A stretch of 12,605 nt of DNA from contig JAMFRY010000041.1 in the NCBI GenBank assembly GCA_026225015.1, forward strand, positions 1 through 12,605. The letters run 5' to 3'. The stretch's first letter is position 1. Every line of letters starts with the position of its first letter. The translations under genes were made by a program, and so were the position numbers. The DNA comes from Alphaproteobacteria bacterium (GTDB lineage Bacteria > Pseudomonadota > Alphaproteobacteria > Acetobacterales > Acetobacteraceae). The notes beneath the pieces are model-generated. The model had not been told where the DNA came from. It ran no database searches and saw only the letters and a program-made list of their open reading frames with translations. Of this stretch, positions 1 to 6,746 are shown piece after piece.

Positions 1-114
1 CAGCGCGCCCAAGGTGCGGGTGGAGGCGAAGACCAGATACCCCACCCCGTTCACATCGATCAGGCATTTCTGCTCCTCGATGCCGTCCACCACCCCGCGC
101 AGGCGTCCGATCAC
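1..114 (-). CDS. ruvA: Holliday junction branch migration protein RuvA (5' part, runs off window)
   Basis: RuvA binds four-way Holliday junctions as a tetramer and loads the RuvB motor for branch migration in recombinational repair. Only the first 38 codons are present. They read MIGRLRGVVDGIEEQ and then a stretch with DVNGVGYLV (about residues 20-28), the hallmark of the N-terminal OB-fold domain I of RuvA. I choose the GTG at 114 because it gives the canonical MIGRLRG start and has a GGAAGGA ribosome binding site about 6 bases upstream. An in-frame ATG at 129 lies upstream of that site and would add five atypical residues. The start overlaps the ruvC stop by 4 bases (GTGA), so translation is probably coupled. 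RuvB is expected beyond the left edge. Identification is secure. Confidence 0.93.
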   Translation of the reverse strand, partial: MIGRLRGVVDGIEEQKCLIDVNGVGYLVFASTRTLGAL

Positions 115-635
115 GCCGGTTCCTTCCATAAGAGCCGGCTGGAGCGGTGATGCGCGTGGCAGATGGCCACCGCCAGCGCATCCGCGGCGTCGGCGCGTTT
201 CTGCAATACCCCTGGCAACAGCCGGCGGACCATCAGCCCTACCTGCGCCTTATCCGCGTTGCCGGTGCCCACCACCGACATTTTCACCGTCTTCGCGCCA
301 TACTCGAAAACCGCGATCCCGTGCCGGGCCGGCGCCAATAGTGCGATGCCGCGGGCATAGCCGAGCTTCAGCGTGGCCGTTGCGTTGCGGTTCACATAGG
401 TTTCCTCAACCGCCGCCTCATCCGGTAGATAAAGGCGCAGCAGTTGCGTGAGCGCGTCATCCAGGGCTTTCAGGCGCAGCGGCACATCGGCGATGGCTTC
501 GGTGCAGATCACCCCATCGGCGATATGGCGCAGCCGGTTGCCGTCGGATTCGACGATGCCCCAGCCGGTGAACCGCAAACCGGGATCGATACCGAGCACC
601 CGCACCGGTGCGCCGGGCGCCGGTTTGGGGGTCAA
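111..635 (-). CDS. ruvC: Crossover junction endodeoxyribonuclease RuvC
   Basis: RuvC is the Mg2+-dependent resolvase that nicks Holliday junctions symmetrically, acting with RuvAB. The 174-residue frame has the RNase H-like fold motifs: LGIDPG with catalytic Asp17, VEETYVNRN with Glu77, and ADAADALAVA with Asp149 and Asp152, so all four acidic catalytic residues are present. LKLGYARG (89-96) is also typical. The start at 635 is a TTG that overlaps the yebC stop in a TTGA arrangement. An in-frame GTG at 605 would give the more typical MRVLGIDPG N-terminus (164 aa), but no good ribosome binding site precedes it, so the start is uncertain. It is the middle gene of the yebC-ruvC-ruvA operon. Confidence 0.96.
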   Translation of the reverse strand: MTPKPAPGAPVRVLGIDPGLRFTGWGIVESDGNRLRHIADGVICTEAIADVPLRLKALDDALTQLLRLYLPDEAAVEETYVNRNATATLKLGYARGIALLAPARHGIAVFEYGAKTVKMSVVGTGNADKAQVGLMVRRLLPGVLQKRADAADALAVAICHAHHRSSRLLWKEPA

Positions 636-1381
636 GCGCTTAACTTCTGCATGATCTCGTCGGCGATTTCGAAATTGGCGTAGACGTTTTGCACATCGTC
701 ATCATCTTCCAGCACATCCAGAAGCTTCAGCAGGGCGGCGGCTTTTTCCTCATCGAGCGCGACGGTAAGATTCGGCCGCCATTCGATTTTGGCCTCCGCG
801 GGGGCCCCGAACTTGTGCTCCAGCGCATCGCGGACGGCGAAGAAATCTTCCACGCCCGATTTTACCTCATGGCCGGTTGCATCGCTGGCCACATCCTCGG
901 CGCCGGCTTCGATCGCCGCTTCCAGCATCGCATCCGCGCTGGCGATTTCTGCCGGATAGCGCACCACGCCGGTTCGGTTGAACATGAAGGCGACCGAGCC
1001 GCTCTCGCCCAGCACGCCACCATATTTGTTGAAAGCGGTGCGGATGGCCGGCGCGGTGCGGTTGCGGTTATCGGTCAGCGCCTCGACGATCACCGCCACG
1101 CCGCCGGGGCCGTAGCCTTCGTAGCGGATCTCGGCGTAATCCTCTCCGGCGCCGGCGCCGGAGGCCTTTTTGATGGCCCGCTCGATGGTATCGCGCGGCA
1201 TGTTGGCCGCCCGCGCCGCCATGACCGCACTGCGCAACCGCGGGTTGAACGCCATATCCGGCAGGCCCTGCCGCGCCGATACGGTGATCTCGCGGATCAT
1301 CTTGGCAAAGGCGCGCGCCCTTTTGGCGTCCTGCGCGCCCTTGCGATGCATGATATTCTTAAACTGCGAATGCCCGGCCAC
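632..1381 (-). CDS. yebC: YebC/TACO1-family protein
   Basis: This is a 249-residue member of the YebC/TACO1 family, long annotated as transcriptional regulators. More recent work ties the family to translation through proline-rich stretches, and mitochondrial TACO1 is a translational activator. The protein starts MAGHSQFKNIMHRKGAQDAK, the family signature, and contains RAANMPRDTIERAIKKASG, IRYEGYGPGG, VEALTDNRNRT and GGVLGESGSVAFMF. I choose the GTG at 1381 because it gives MAGHSQF exactly and has GGGGAG 4 bases upstream. The frame is open to an in-frame TTG/ATG further up (1402/1393), but those residues do not fit the family. It heads an operon with ruvC and ruvA (4-base overlap at 632-635), a common order in Proteobacteria. 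Confidence 0.95.
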   Translation of the reverse strand: MAGHSQFKNIMHRKGAQDAKRARAFAKMIREITVSARQGLPDMAFNPRLRSAVMAARAANMPRDTIERAIKKASGAGAGEDYAEIRYEGYGPGGVAVIVEALTDNRNRTAPAIRTAFNKYGGVLGESGSVAFMFNRTGVVRYPAEIASADAMLEAAIEAGAEDVASDATGHEVKSGVEDFFAVRDALEHKFGAPAEAKIEWRPNLTVALDEEKAAALLKLLDVLEDDDDVQNVYANFEIADEIMQKLSA

Positions 1382-1401
1382 GCCGCTCCCCATCCAAGTC
1401 A

Positions 1402-1429
1402 AACATAAAACTGGTTACTACCAGCCCAA
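1402..1429 (-). promoter_or_regulatory. Candidate sigma70 promoter of yebC-ruvC-ruvA
   Basis: Read on the reverse strand, TTGGGC (1429-1424) is followed after 16 bases by TATGTT (1407-1402), placed about 20 bases above the yebC start. The spacer contains a small palindrome, CTGGT-AGTA-ACCAG (1411-1424). The boxes match consensus only moderately, so this is a prediction from spacing and position. Confidence 0.4.
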
Positions 1430-1459
1430 CCCGCTTCGCGCCTAGAGCATGACCCGAAG

Positions 1460-1489
1460 TTGACATTTTCATCCCTGCCGGCCTATCCG
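1460..1489 (+). promoter_or_regulatory. Candidate promoter of tRNA-Val
   Basis: A perfect -35 box TTGACA (1460-1465) is followed after 17-18 bases by CTATCC/TATCCG (1483-1489). The -10 box is weak at its 3' half. The predicted start lies roughly 40 bases above the mature tRNA, a normal 5' leader length. No competing promoter is visible in this short gap. Confidence 0.5.
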
Positions 1490-1534
1490 ATGCCCGCACT
1501 GGGGTGCCGGTCACTGGTATTTTGGGGGTATTTT

Positions 1535-1609
1535 GGGCGCGTAGCTCAGCGGTAGAGCATTCGCTTCACACGCGAAGGGTCACAGGTTCAATCCCTGTCG
1601 CGCCCACCA
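1535..1609 (+). tRNA. tRNA-Val (anticodon CAC)
   Basis: The complete 75-nt cloverleaf has acceptor stem GGGCGCG (1535-1541) pairing with CGCGCCC (1599-1605), discriminator A1606 and encoded CCA (1607-1609). The D-arm core is GCTCAGCGGTAGAGC. The anticodon stem TTCGC/GCGAA (1560-1564/1572-1576) encloses loop TTCACAC with anticodon CAC at 1567-1569, reading GUG valine codons. The T-arm is ACAGGTTCAATCCCTGT. It is transcribed away from yebC. No terminator with a T-run follows it. Confidence 0.97.
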
Positions 1610-1630
1610 ATGAAATCAAGGGGTTGGCAT

Positions 1631-1666
1631 GTCCCCCACCCCGACCTTCCCCCAAGAGGGGAGGAT
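1631..1666. repeat. C/G-rich hairpin remnant downstream of tRNA-Val
   Basis: The segment holds runs of C then G. CCTTCCC (1645-1651) pairs with GGGGAGG (1658-1664) across a 6-base loop, with one G-U if transcribed. Its form resembles C-rich/G-rich intergenic repeats scattered in many alphaproteobacterial genomes, but family membership is recollection, not something I can test here. There is no T-run, so it is a poor intrinsic terminator. Confidence 0.35.
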
Positions 1667-1670
1667 AGTT

Positions 1671-1690
1671 GAACCTGCTATGTCAGGTTC
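1671..1690. repeat. Inverted repeat spanning the acetyltransferase stop codon
   Basis: GAACCTG (1671-1677) and CAGGTTC (1684-1690) form a perfect 7-bp stem with a 6-base loop that contains the TAG stop of the reverse-strand acetyltransferase gene. No U-run follows on either strand, so it may only act as an mRNA 3'-end stabiliser or weak pause. Its function is unproven. Confidence 0.35.
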
Positions 1691-2688
1691 TGATCCGAAC
1701 CCCGGAATTTCCTGCGAAACTCCTGGGCAAGCCGGTAGCTGGGAACGGCTTTTTTCACAAGGTAACGAGGCTTCATCTCGCCGCCGAAACCGGCATAAAA
1801 CAACACGGCGCCGACATGCGCGAGACCGTCAAAGTCAAAAATGAGATTCTTGGAAACCGCGATTTGAATGGCGTGCCAGACAAGTGTCGTGATCGCGCCG
1901 TTGCCGCTATCCAAAGATCTCGTGGAAAGCAGGTAGTACAAGGTGGTATCGTCCCAAACGCAAAATATCCCGCCTTTTGGGGAGCCCTTATGGTCACGCG
2001 CGAGAAGCATCAATCCGCGGTCACGCGAGATGCATAACTGCATCAATTGCTCGGCGATGCGCAGATCGATTGTGCTGGATTTACCGCGCGCCGACAAATT
2101 TGCACGATAGAAACTACAAAACTCGGAAGGCGCAACATGCGAATCAAGCGTGAAATGTCTGCTGCCCTTGCGGGCGGCGTTGCGCGTTTTATCGCGCATT
2201 CCCGCCCAAATTTCGTCGATCGGCCGAGGCGCAATTTCGCAAGTGAACTCCACCGAGGTTACAAAACCGGCGGCCTGAAAGGCGAGCGCCTCGCTGACGC
2301 CGCGATGGCACTTCTGCTCAAACGAGGCGAAGCTGGGCAATTGCGCAATGAGATCCCGCGTGATGGAAAGCCGGTTAAGAAATTGCGTGGTTAAACTACC
2401 CGCACCGGATTCGATGACCGGACCCAGCAAATGCGTGAGCATTGGCATCCAGCTGGCGTTCCAGAACAGATTTTTGTTTCGTTGGAAGGGCATCCAGCCG
2501 ACAATTCTGCCCTCTTTGCGAACCTCCACCTTGTCCCAAGCGCCGTTTGTAACGGTATCGAGCCACCAGCCCTCGTGAAAGATTGTTGGAGTCAACGCCG
2601 GCACGGAGGTTTTAACTTTGGATGCTCTTTCCGAATCCGAGCGACGCTCCGCCATGCGATGCTGATTACTATATTGCGGGACGTTCAT
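1678..2688 (-). CDS. GNAT-family acetyltransferase, FemAB/BioF2-like
   Basis: This 336-residue cytosolic protein has no signal peptide or membrane segment. Its C-terminal half fits the BioF2-like/FemAB branch of the GNAT superfamily (Acetyltransf_6 type). It shows DEIWAGMRDKTRNAARKG (158-175), a mixed alpha/beta core, and the ending FDFDGLAHVGAVLFYAGFGG (284-303) followed by KPRYLVKK, where this family has a D-F/G-x-x-x-x-G-x-x-x-F-x-x-x-F-G pattern. Family members transfer acyl or aminoacyl groups to cell-surface or polysaccharide substrates; the substrate here cannot be told. The ATG at 2688 has CCGGAG 6 bases upstream. The gene stands alone next to tRNA-Val, and its codons carry clearly more A/T at third positions than ruvC or the PBP gene, suggesting acquisition by transfer. 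Confidence 0.75.
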   Translation of the reverse strand: MNVPQYSNQHRMAERRSDSERASKVKTSVPALTPTIFHEGWWLDTVTNGAWDKVEVRKEGRIVGWMPFQRNKNLFWNASWMPMLTHLLGPVIESGAGSLTTQFLNRLSITRDLIAQLPSFASFEQKCHRGVSEALAFQAAGFVTSVEFTCEIAPRPIDEIWAGMRDKTRNAARKGSRHFTLDSHVAPSEFCSFYRANLSARGKSSTIDLRIAEQLMQLCISRDRGLMLLARDHKGSPKGGIFCVWDDTTLYYLLSTRSLDSGNGAITTLVWHAIQIAVSKNLIFDFDGLAHVGAVLFYAGFGGEMKPRYLVKKAVPSYRLAQEFRRKFRGSDQNLT

Positions 2689-3243
2689 TGCAACTCCGGA
2701 TAAAAATTACTCCTGATAGGCGCTGACAAGCCTAGTTGGCATACCGTAAATCGACCAAATGAAAATATGGTAACGAAATATGGTTGGATTGCAATTTTTT
2801 GTTTATCCAGGGGTCGAGTTACTCTTTATTGCAAGCCTCCGAACGGTAGTCCAGATCAATTGGCGTTAATTGTATCATGGTTGGGTTGTTTTTAATGTGT
2901 TCGGCAGCGCGCCTTCAAAGTGCCGCGACGCAAAGGTGAGGGCAATTGCCAGCGGCGCCGGTTCCGCGAGAATCAATATACAATTCCGGCGTCAATCAGA
3001 ATTATATCCTCAAACAGAACAACTTTCCGTGAGCAATCCTCGTCAAATCGCTAAGCCGGCCAAGGTGGCGGCTCGCAGGGCCGGACTTTACGGCAGCGTG
3101 GTCACTGCAAACGAACCAGGACGACACTACTTATGATAGCAGCAACCCATCAACCGCCGGTTGGATTGAATGGCGCGGTGATCGCTTTTTGGTTGTCGCG
3201 TGACATATTCGTCACGCCATTCGACCGAATCGCGGGCTTAGGC
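2689..3243. other. Intergenic stretch of about 550 bp with no credible gene
   Basis: The part next to the acetyltransferase gene (2700-2880) is A/T-rich and probably carries its promoter. The remainder has short open frames in several phases but none with a ribosome binding site or coherent protein. A 7-bp inverted repeat, GCGTGAC (3198-3204) and GTCACGC (3211-3217), lies 27 bases beyond the stop of the small reverse-strand gene and could stabilise its 3' end; no T-run follows. No transposase fragment and no copy of the tRNA-Val 3' end was seen. Confidence 0.6.
2767..2794 (-). promoter_or_regulatory. Candidate promoter and direct repeat upstream of the acetyltransferase gene
   Basis: On the reverse strand TTGCAA (2794-2789) is followed after 16 bases by TACCAT (2772-2767), about 80 bases above the start codon. 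The -10 region lies inside a near-exact tandem repeat, seen on the forward strand as GAAAATATGGT (2761-2771) and GAAATATGGT (2775-2784). Such paired repeats over a promoter can be operator half-sites, but no regulator is identified. Confidence 0.3.
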
Positions 3244-3681
3244 TCAAGTGAGGATGACGCGCATTTGCGCCCGGTTGCCGTTTATGCCCATGTTCAGTTT
3301 TGTAACTGCCGCCGCAACGCGATTGGAACTATTCGCGGTTTCAGGGGCCGGCGCCCTCTCCAGGCGGGTGACGAATTCAAGGGCAATTCCATCCGCCTCC
3401 ACTTTGACGCTTTTTTCAGCAACGCGGGGCATGGGAATCTTCGCGCGGACGCAATAGCTCACCAGCAGGGCGCCGAGCGATTCCGCGCTCATCCGGGCCG
3501 CGTGCGTTGCGTCCTTCGAGACGTAGAGAATCTCGATCACCCTTTCCTTGGGAAAAAACCGCACCTCGCTTGGCGAACCGCCCGGCAGGCCGAAGGTTAC
3601 CGCCGCGCGCGGGGATGCGGTGATGCAATAGAGCAGCGCGGGGCTGTCGAACCAGATCACCCGTTTGTCAATAACCTGCAC
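3244..3681 (-). CDS. Conserved-looking hypothetical protein (145 aa)
   Basis: I do not recognise the family. The protein is soluble with no signal peptide or membrane helix. It starts MQVIDKRVIWFDSPALLYCI and continues with alternating short beta segments (AVTFGLPGG, EVRFFPKERVIEILYVS) and a helix (AARMSAESLGALLVSYCVRA, about 61-80). The last 30 residues look disordered. The start is a GTG at 3681 with AGGGA about 7 bases upstream. The codons strongly prefer G/C at third position, which separates this frame from the overlapping open frames on the other strand. It stands alone downstream of three inverted repeats (3699-3809), so its leader or promoter must include or abut them. It could be a nucleic-acid- or ligand-binding accessory protein, but nothing in the sequence decides. 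Confidence 0.65.
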   Translation of the reverse strand: MQVIDKRVIWFDSPALLYCITASPRAAVTFGLPGGSPSEVRFFPKERVIEILYVSKDATHAARMSAESLGALLVSYCVRAKIPMPRVAEKSVKVEADGIALEFVTRLERAPAPETANSSNRVAAAVTKLNMGINGNRAQMRVILT

Positions 3682-3698
3682 GAAATGTCCCTAATGAC

Positions 3699-3732
3699 TA
3701 GTACCCTGCGTCATTCATGACGCAGGGTACTG
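3699..3732. repeat. Perfect inverted repeat 1
   Basis: GTACCCTGCGTCA (3701-3713) and TGACGCAGGGTAC (3718-3730) form a 13-bp perfect stem with a 4-base loop, TTCA. An A-T pair (3700/3731) and a G-T pair (3699/3732) extend it. It ends 17 bases upstream of the GTG start at 3681, just above the ribosome binding site. There is no T-run. It could be a cruciform, a protein-binding palindrome or a leader hairpin. Confidence 0.85.
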
Positions 3733-3759
3733 CGCGCGGGTTGGTGGGCGGCGCGCGCA
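3731..3759. repeat. Short inverted repeat 2 between the two long palindromes
   Basis: TGCGCGC (3731-3737) and GCGCGCA (3753-3759) form a 7-bp G/C stem around a 15-base G-rich loop. It starts where repeat 1 ends, so the three stems are nearly stacked. Alternating G/C in a high-GC genome makes a chance match possible. Confidence 0.5.
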
Positions 3760-3768
3760 AAATATGAC

Positions 3769-3809
3769 GCTAGTGGGACACGGCATTTTCAATGACGTGT
3801 CCCACTAGC
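3769..3809. repeat. Perfect inverted repeat 3
   Basis: GCTAGTGGGACACG (3769-3782) and CGTGTCCCACTAGC (3796-3809) are perfect 14-bp arms around a 13-base loop. Read on the reverse strand, the stem is followed by CGTCATATTTTGC, a weak T-rich tail, so it could partly terminate transcription leaving the 639-aa gene, whose stop is 86 bases upstream. The arm perfection fits a mobile palindromic repeat equally well. Confidence 0.85.
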
Positions 3810-3894
3810 AGTTAGGCTTAACGGTCGCTTCCCTAACCTCGGGTTAAATAACGTAGATTTTGACTTAAAAACAAATTCTCTTGTGTGGCGGATT

Positions 3895-5814
3895 CTAAAA
3901 ACCGAACATGTGGTCGAAGGAAAAACCGCCCGCATGGTCGTCCACGCCGTGGAAGCCAAACAGCCGGCAGGTGGTGTCGCGGATCAGCACATAGCCCGCC
4001 TCGCCGGCATCACGCAGCTGCGACGGCGAAAAATGCCGGGACGGGGTGACGATTACCGATCCGGAACAGGCGATTCGCAGCGCGTGTTCGGCGAGCATTA
4101 CCCCTTGCGCGCTGAATAATTGCAGCTTTGTGCTGGAAATATCATGCCATTTTGCGGAAGCCGGGTAGATCAGCACACAGAAGCTTTCCCGCCCGCTGCC
4201 CCCGAGTTTCAAAAACAGCCGGGTGGTAAGCCCCGGCGGCGGCCCGTTATAGCTTTGCGGCTCGCTTTTATAGGTCATCAGCGTGTTGAAGATATGCGCG
4301 CCGAAACTGCTCTCCGCGACATGGCCGCTTTCGCGCTGTTCATAGCGGAACAAGGCATGCAGCCAGCCATTGGCGTCGCCGCCTTCGCGGAAATCATAGA
4401 CCAGCTCGGCATGGCCGCCTTCGGCAAGCGCCCCGCTCTCAAGCTCGTCTGCGCCGAGCACCTCATCCAGGTCCAGCGCCACGGCGTGATCGCGCGGCAG
4501 CACGCCCAGGTAATGCTGCGCGGCCAGCGCGCCGCTCTGCGCAAAAACATCCAGGCGCAGCGGCGTGTTCTGCTCGGCAAGCGCCATCGGCGTGGGCTGC
4601 ACGATGGTGCGGAATTTTTGCCGCGGCAAAACCGGGAAAGGCAGCAGAAAACCCCGCCCAAGCGCAGGCGATAATGCCTTGATGCCGGGATCGGCGTGCA
4701 GATCGCCGCGTTCGACATTCACATGCGCAATCCGCGTCCGCTCGTTTCGCGTGACCTCATAGCGTGGGCGCACAATATGCCGGCCGGCCCTGACCTCGAT
4801 CTGCGCCGGCCAATGCAATCCCGGCAGAACCGAAGCGACATCCACCGCAAGCGTCGCAAAAGCCGGGACTTCCACATCGAGCGGCACCGGGGATTCGGCG
4901 CCCATGCGGTCCAGCGACACTGCACCCGGCGGGATCGGCACCGCATGGCTGTTCTGGACCCATAAAACCACCCGCTCGTCCACGGCCGGCGCCGGCAGCC
5001 CGGCGAATCGCTCGCTCGGCCAGGCATTGGCGTCATGGGTGCAGGAGAGCGAGGCGCCGTTATCGGTGGAAAATGTATCCAGTGCGTATTTCACCACATC
5101 ATGGCCGGCCACGCCAACGGCGTGCAGGAAGAGCTGCCCGGTAAAGGCCGGCAGGTTGAAGCGGGCGCGGATTTCCCCGCTATCGATGACAAAGCCGCCG
5201 GCCTGGCCAGGCGCCGCTTCCTGCCATTCCGCCAGCACCAGGCCGGCTGCATCGTAGAGGGTGAGGAAGAATTTCACCGCTTCGGCGCCATAGCCGGCCC
5301 AGTAATTGGCGGTGGTCAGCCGCGTGCCGAGCCGGCCATCATCGCGGAAGAACACGAAATTCGTGGCGAAATTCACTGCATCCAGATAGCGCTTGGGATT
5401 GGTGATCCGGTTTGAAGGCAGTTTTACGCCATCCAGGCTCGCCAGCGCGACGCCGGAGACCAGGGAATTGACGCGCGCAACGGCGTTTGCCGCATCGAAG
5501 GCGGCCACCAGCACACTGCCGATCCGCGCCCCACCCGGGCCCTGGGGCAGCTCGGTCAAGGCGCGGGTGACATGGCCACCGCGCAACTGACCCACCGCCA
5601 GCGAGTCGTGGACATAAATCCCTTCGACATCCAAACCCGGGCTCAAGGCCAGCAGCGGCCCGGCGATGCCGTCAGGATCGTAGATCGCCACCCGCCCGGC
5701 CACATTCAGCCGCTGGGCCAGTTGCGCCAGCATCTGCGCCGCCAAGGGGTGGGCCAATGCCTTGTACACCACATTGCCGCCGCGCAGATTATCGAAGGTC
5801 TCAATATCCAGCAT
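3895..5814 (-). CDS. Large multidomain protein of unknown function, coupled to an ELM1-family gene
   Basis: This 639-residue protein matches no family I recognise. The start at 5814 overlaps the upstream ELM1 stop as TAATG, so translation is coupled; the open frame continues upstream only by running into that gene. There is no signal peptide or membrane helix. Residues 1-130 look Rossmann-like (GRVAIYDPDGIAGPLLAL at 40-57, then VEGIYVHDS and VLVAAFDAANAVARVNSL). The rest appears to be four beta-rich modules of 80-100 residues, about 165-250, 280-355, 416-492 and 528-625. Each has a pattern like L-x-L-Y-D-A-x-G-x-x-L-A-E, then a V-x-V-D strand, then a closing hydrophobic strand. A conserved-looking patch, ESGHVAESSFGAHIFNT, lies near 495-511. 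With its ELM1 partner it could act on glycans or surface polymers, but that is only inference from context. Confidence 0.8.
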   Translation of the reverse strand: MLDIETFDNLRGGNVVYKALAHPLAAQMLAQLAQRLNVAGRVAIYDPDGIAGPLLALSPGLDVEGIYVHDSLAVGQLRGGHVTRALTELPQGPGGARIGSVLVAAFDAANAVARVNSLVSGVALASLDGVKLPSNRITNPKRYLDAVNFATNFVFFRDDGRLGTRLTTANYWAGYGAEAVKFFLTLYDAAGLVLAEWQEAAPGQAGGFVIDSGEIRARFNLPAFTGQLFLHAVGVAGHDVVKYALDTFSTDNGASLSCTHDANAWPSERFAGLPAPAVDERVVLWVQNSHAVPIPPGAVSLDRMGAESPVPLDVEVPAFATLAVDVASVLPGLHWPAQIEVRAGRHIVRPRYEVTRNERTRIAHVNVERGDLHADPGIKALSPALGRGFLLPFPVLPRQKFRTIVQPTPMALAEQNTPLRLDVFAQSGALAAQHYLGVLPRDHAVALDLDEVLGADELESGALAEGGHAELVYDFREGGDANGWLHALFRYEQRESGHVAESSFGAHIFNTLMTYKSEPQSYNGPPPGLTTRLFLKLGGSGRESFCVLIYPASAKWHDISSTKLQLFSAQGVMLAEHALRIACSGSVIVTPSRHFSPSQLRDAGEAGYVLIRDTTCRLFGFHGVDDHAGGFSFDHMFGF

Positions 5815-6746
5815 TACAATCCCAAAATTCTGCGCATTTCGGCGGCGGCCGCCGCCGTGTCGTCCAGCGGCGCGGTATCCCACATCTCAAGCCGCCCGGC
5901 AAAATCCCGCACCCTGCCATCCTGCACCATGGCATCCATGAAAACGCCGATCCGCGCCGATTTGCCGGGCAGCCGGGCCAGCAGAACAGGCGCCGCCGTC
6001 GCCACCGCTTCGGAGACCATCGACACGCTATCGGCCGTGACGATGATCGCATCGGCCAGGCCGAGCATCCCGAAATACGGGTTTTCACCCTGACCGTCCC
6101 AGATACAGGCGCCGCGCGGGGCCAGGGCGGCACGGAAAATCTCCACGGCTTCAGGGCTGGTCCGACGCGAGGGCGTGAGCATCACCCCGGCTCTGTCCTG
6201 GTCCATCATGGCGGCGAGTTCACCGGCCAGCTTTTCCGCGGTTGGCCGATCGAGCACGTAGCGCCCGTTGCTGCCGCCCAACAGCACCGCCACAAGCGGG
6301 CGCGGCAGGCTGGCGAAAACTGGCCGCCAACGCGCCGCCTCCGCGGCAAGCCGCGCCGGGGTGACGCGGTGCAGCGCGTTGCGCGTCACGATCACGTTTT
6401 TACCTGCGATCCCGTCATGCCGCGCCGCGATGACCAGGTCGAATTTCTCCAGCGCCATGCGCGGATGCTGTAGCGCCACCACCTTCACGCCGGGCCGGCG
6501 CAACGCCGCCGCCACCCGCGCCCCGACTCCGCCGCAGCCGATGACCAGCCGAGGCCAGGGGCCGGCGACCGCGCTTTCATTCACCGAATCGCGCGGATTC
6601 AGCCACAGCGAGGGCGGCAGGCGCCGCCAGATCCCCTTTGGCTCCAGCACCCGCACATCCGGCGCGAACCCGGCCGCCTCGGCCAGCCCCAGCGACTGCG
6701 CCCGCAATCCCGCCAAATCCGTGCACAAAATGCGCGCTGTTTCCAT
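5814..6746 (-). CDS. ELM1-family protein (glycosyltransferase-B-like)
   Basis: This 310-residue protein belongs to the ELM1 family (formerly DUF1022), known from a plant protein needed for mitochondrial fission and widespread in Alphaproteobacteria, where its function is unknown. Matching motifs are WPRLVIGCGGVGA (64-76), FDLVIAARHDG with NVIVTRNALHRVTPARL (102-133), AVLLGGSNGRY (153-163), LTPSRRTSPEA (190-200), IWDGQGENPYFGML (215-228) and IVTADSVSMVSEAVATAAPV (235-254). The last, acidic-serine-rich loop resembles donor-binding regions of GT-B glycosyltransferases. An ATG at 6755 would add three residues. Neither start has a clear ribosome binding site. The open frame extends to 7751 only antisense to the deacylase gene, which I reject. 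It overlaps the next gene by one base. Confidence 0.88.
   Translation of the reverse strand: METARILCTDLAGLRAQSLGLAEAAGFAPDVRVLEPKGIWRRLPPSLWLNPRDSVNESAVAGPWPRLVIGCGGVGARVAAALRRPGVKVVALQHPRMALEKFDLVIAARHDGIAGKNVIVTRNALHRVTPARLAAEAARWRPVFASLPRPLVAVLLGGSNGRYVLDRPTAEKLAGELAAMMDQDRAGVMLTPSRRTSPEAVEIFRAALAPRGACIWDGQGENPYFGMLGLADAIIVTADSVSMVSEAVATAAPVLLARLPGKSARIGVFMDAMVQDGRVRDFAGRLEMWDTAPLDDTAAAAAEMRRILGL

Noticed and set aside
689..1408. Forward-strand 239-aa open frame over yebC
   Set aside because: It is a mirror of a strongly conserved YebC frame, has no ribosome binding site and no recognisable domain; high GC content creates such shadows.
2870..3136. Forward-strand 88-aa open frame
   Set aside because: It has a TTG start with no ribosome binding site, unbiased codons and no domain-like features.
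3133..3720. Forward-strand 195-aa open frame
   Set aside because: It overlaps the better-supported reverse 145-aa gene, runs through a perfect palindrome, and lacks a ribosome binding site and coherent protein character.
3769..3809. Strong intrinsic terminator for the 639-aa gene
   Set aside because: The stem is excellent, but the downstream T-rich tail is short and interrupted, so a repeat element is at least as likely.
1535..3894. Integrated island with att sites from tRNA-Val
   Set aside because: I found no second copy of the tRNA-Val 3' end and no integrase, so only a weaker transferred-patch idea is kept.
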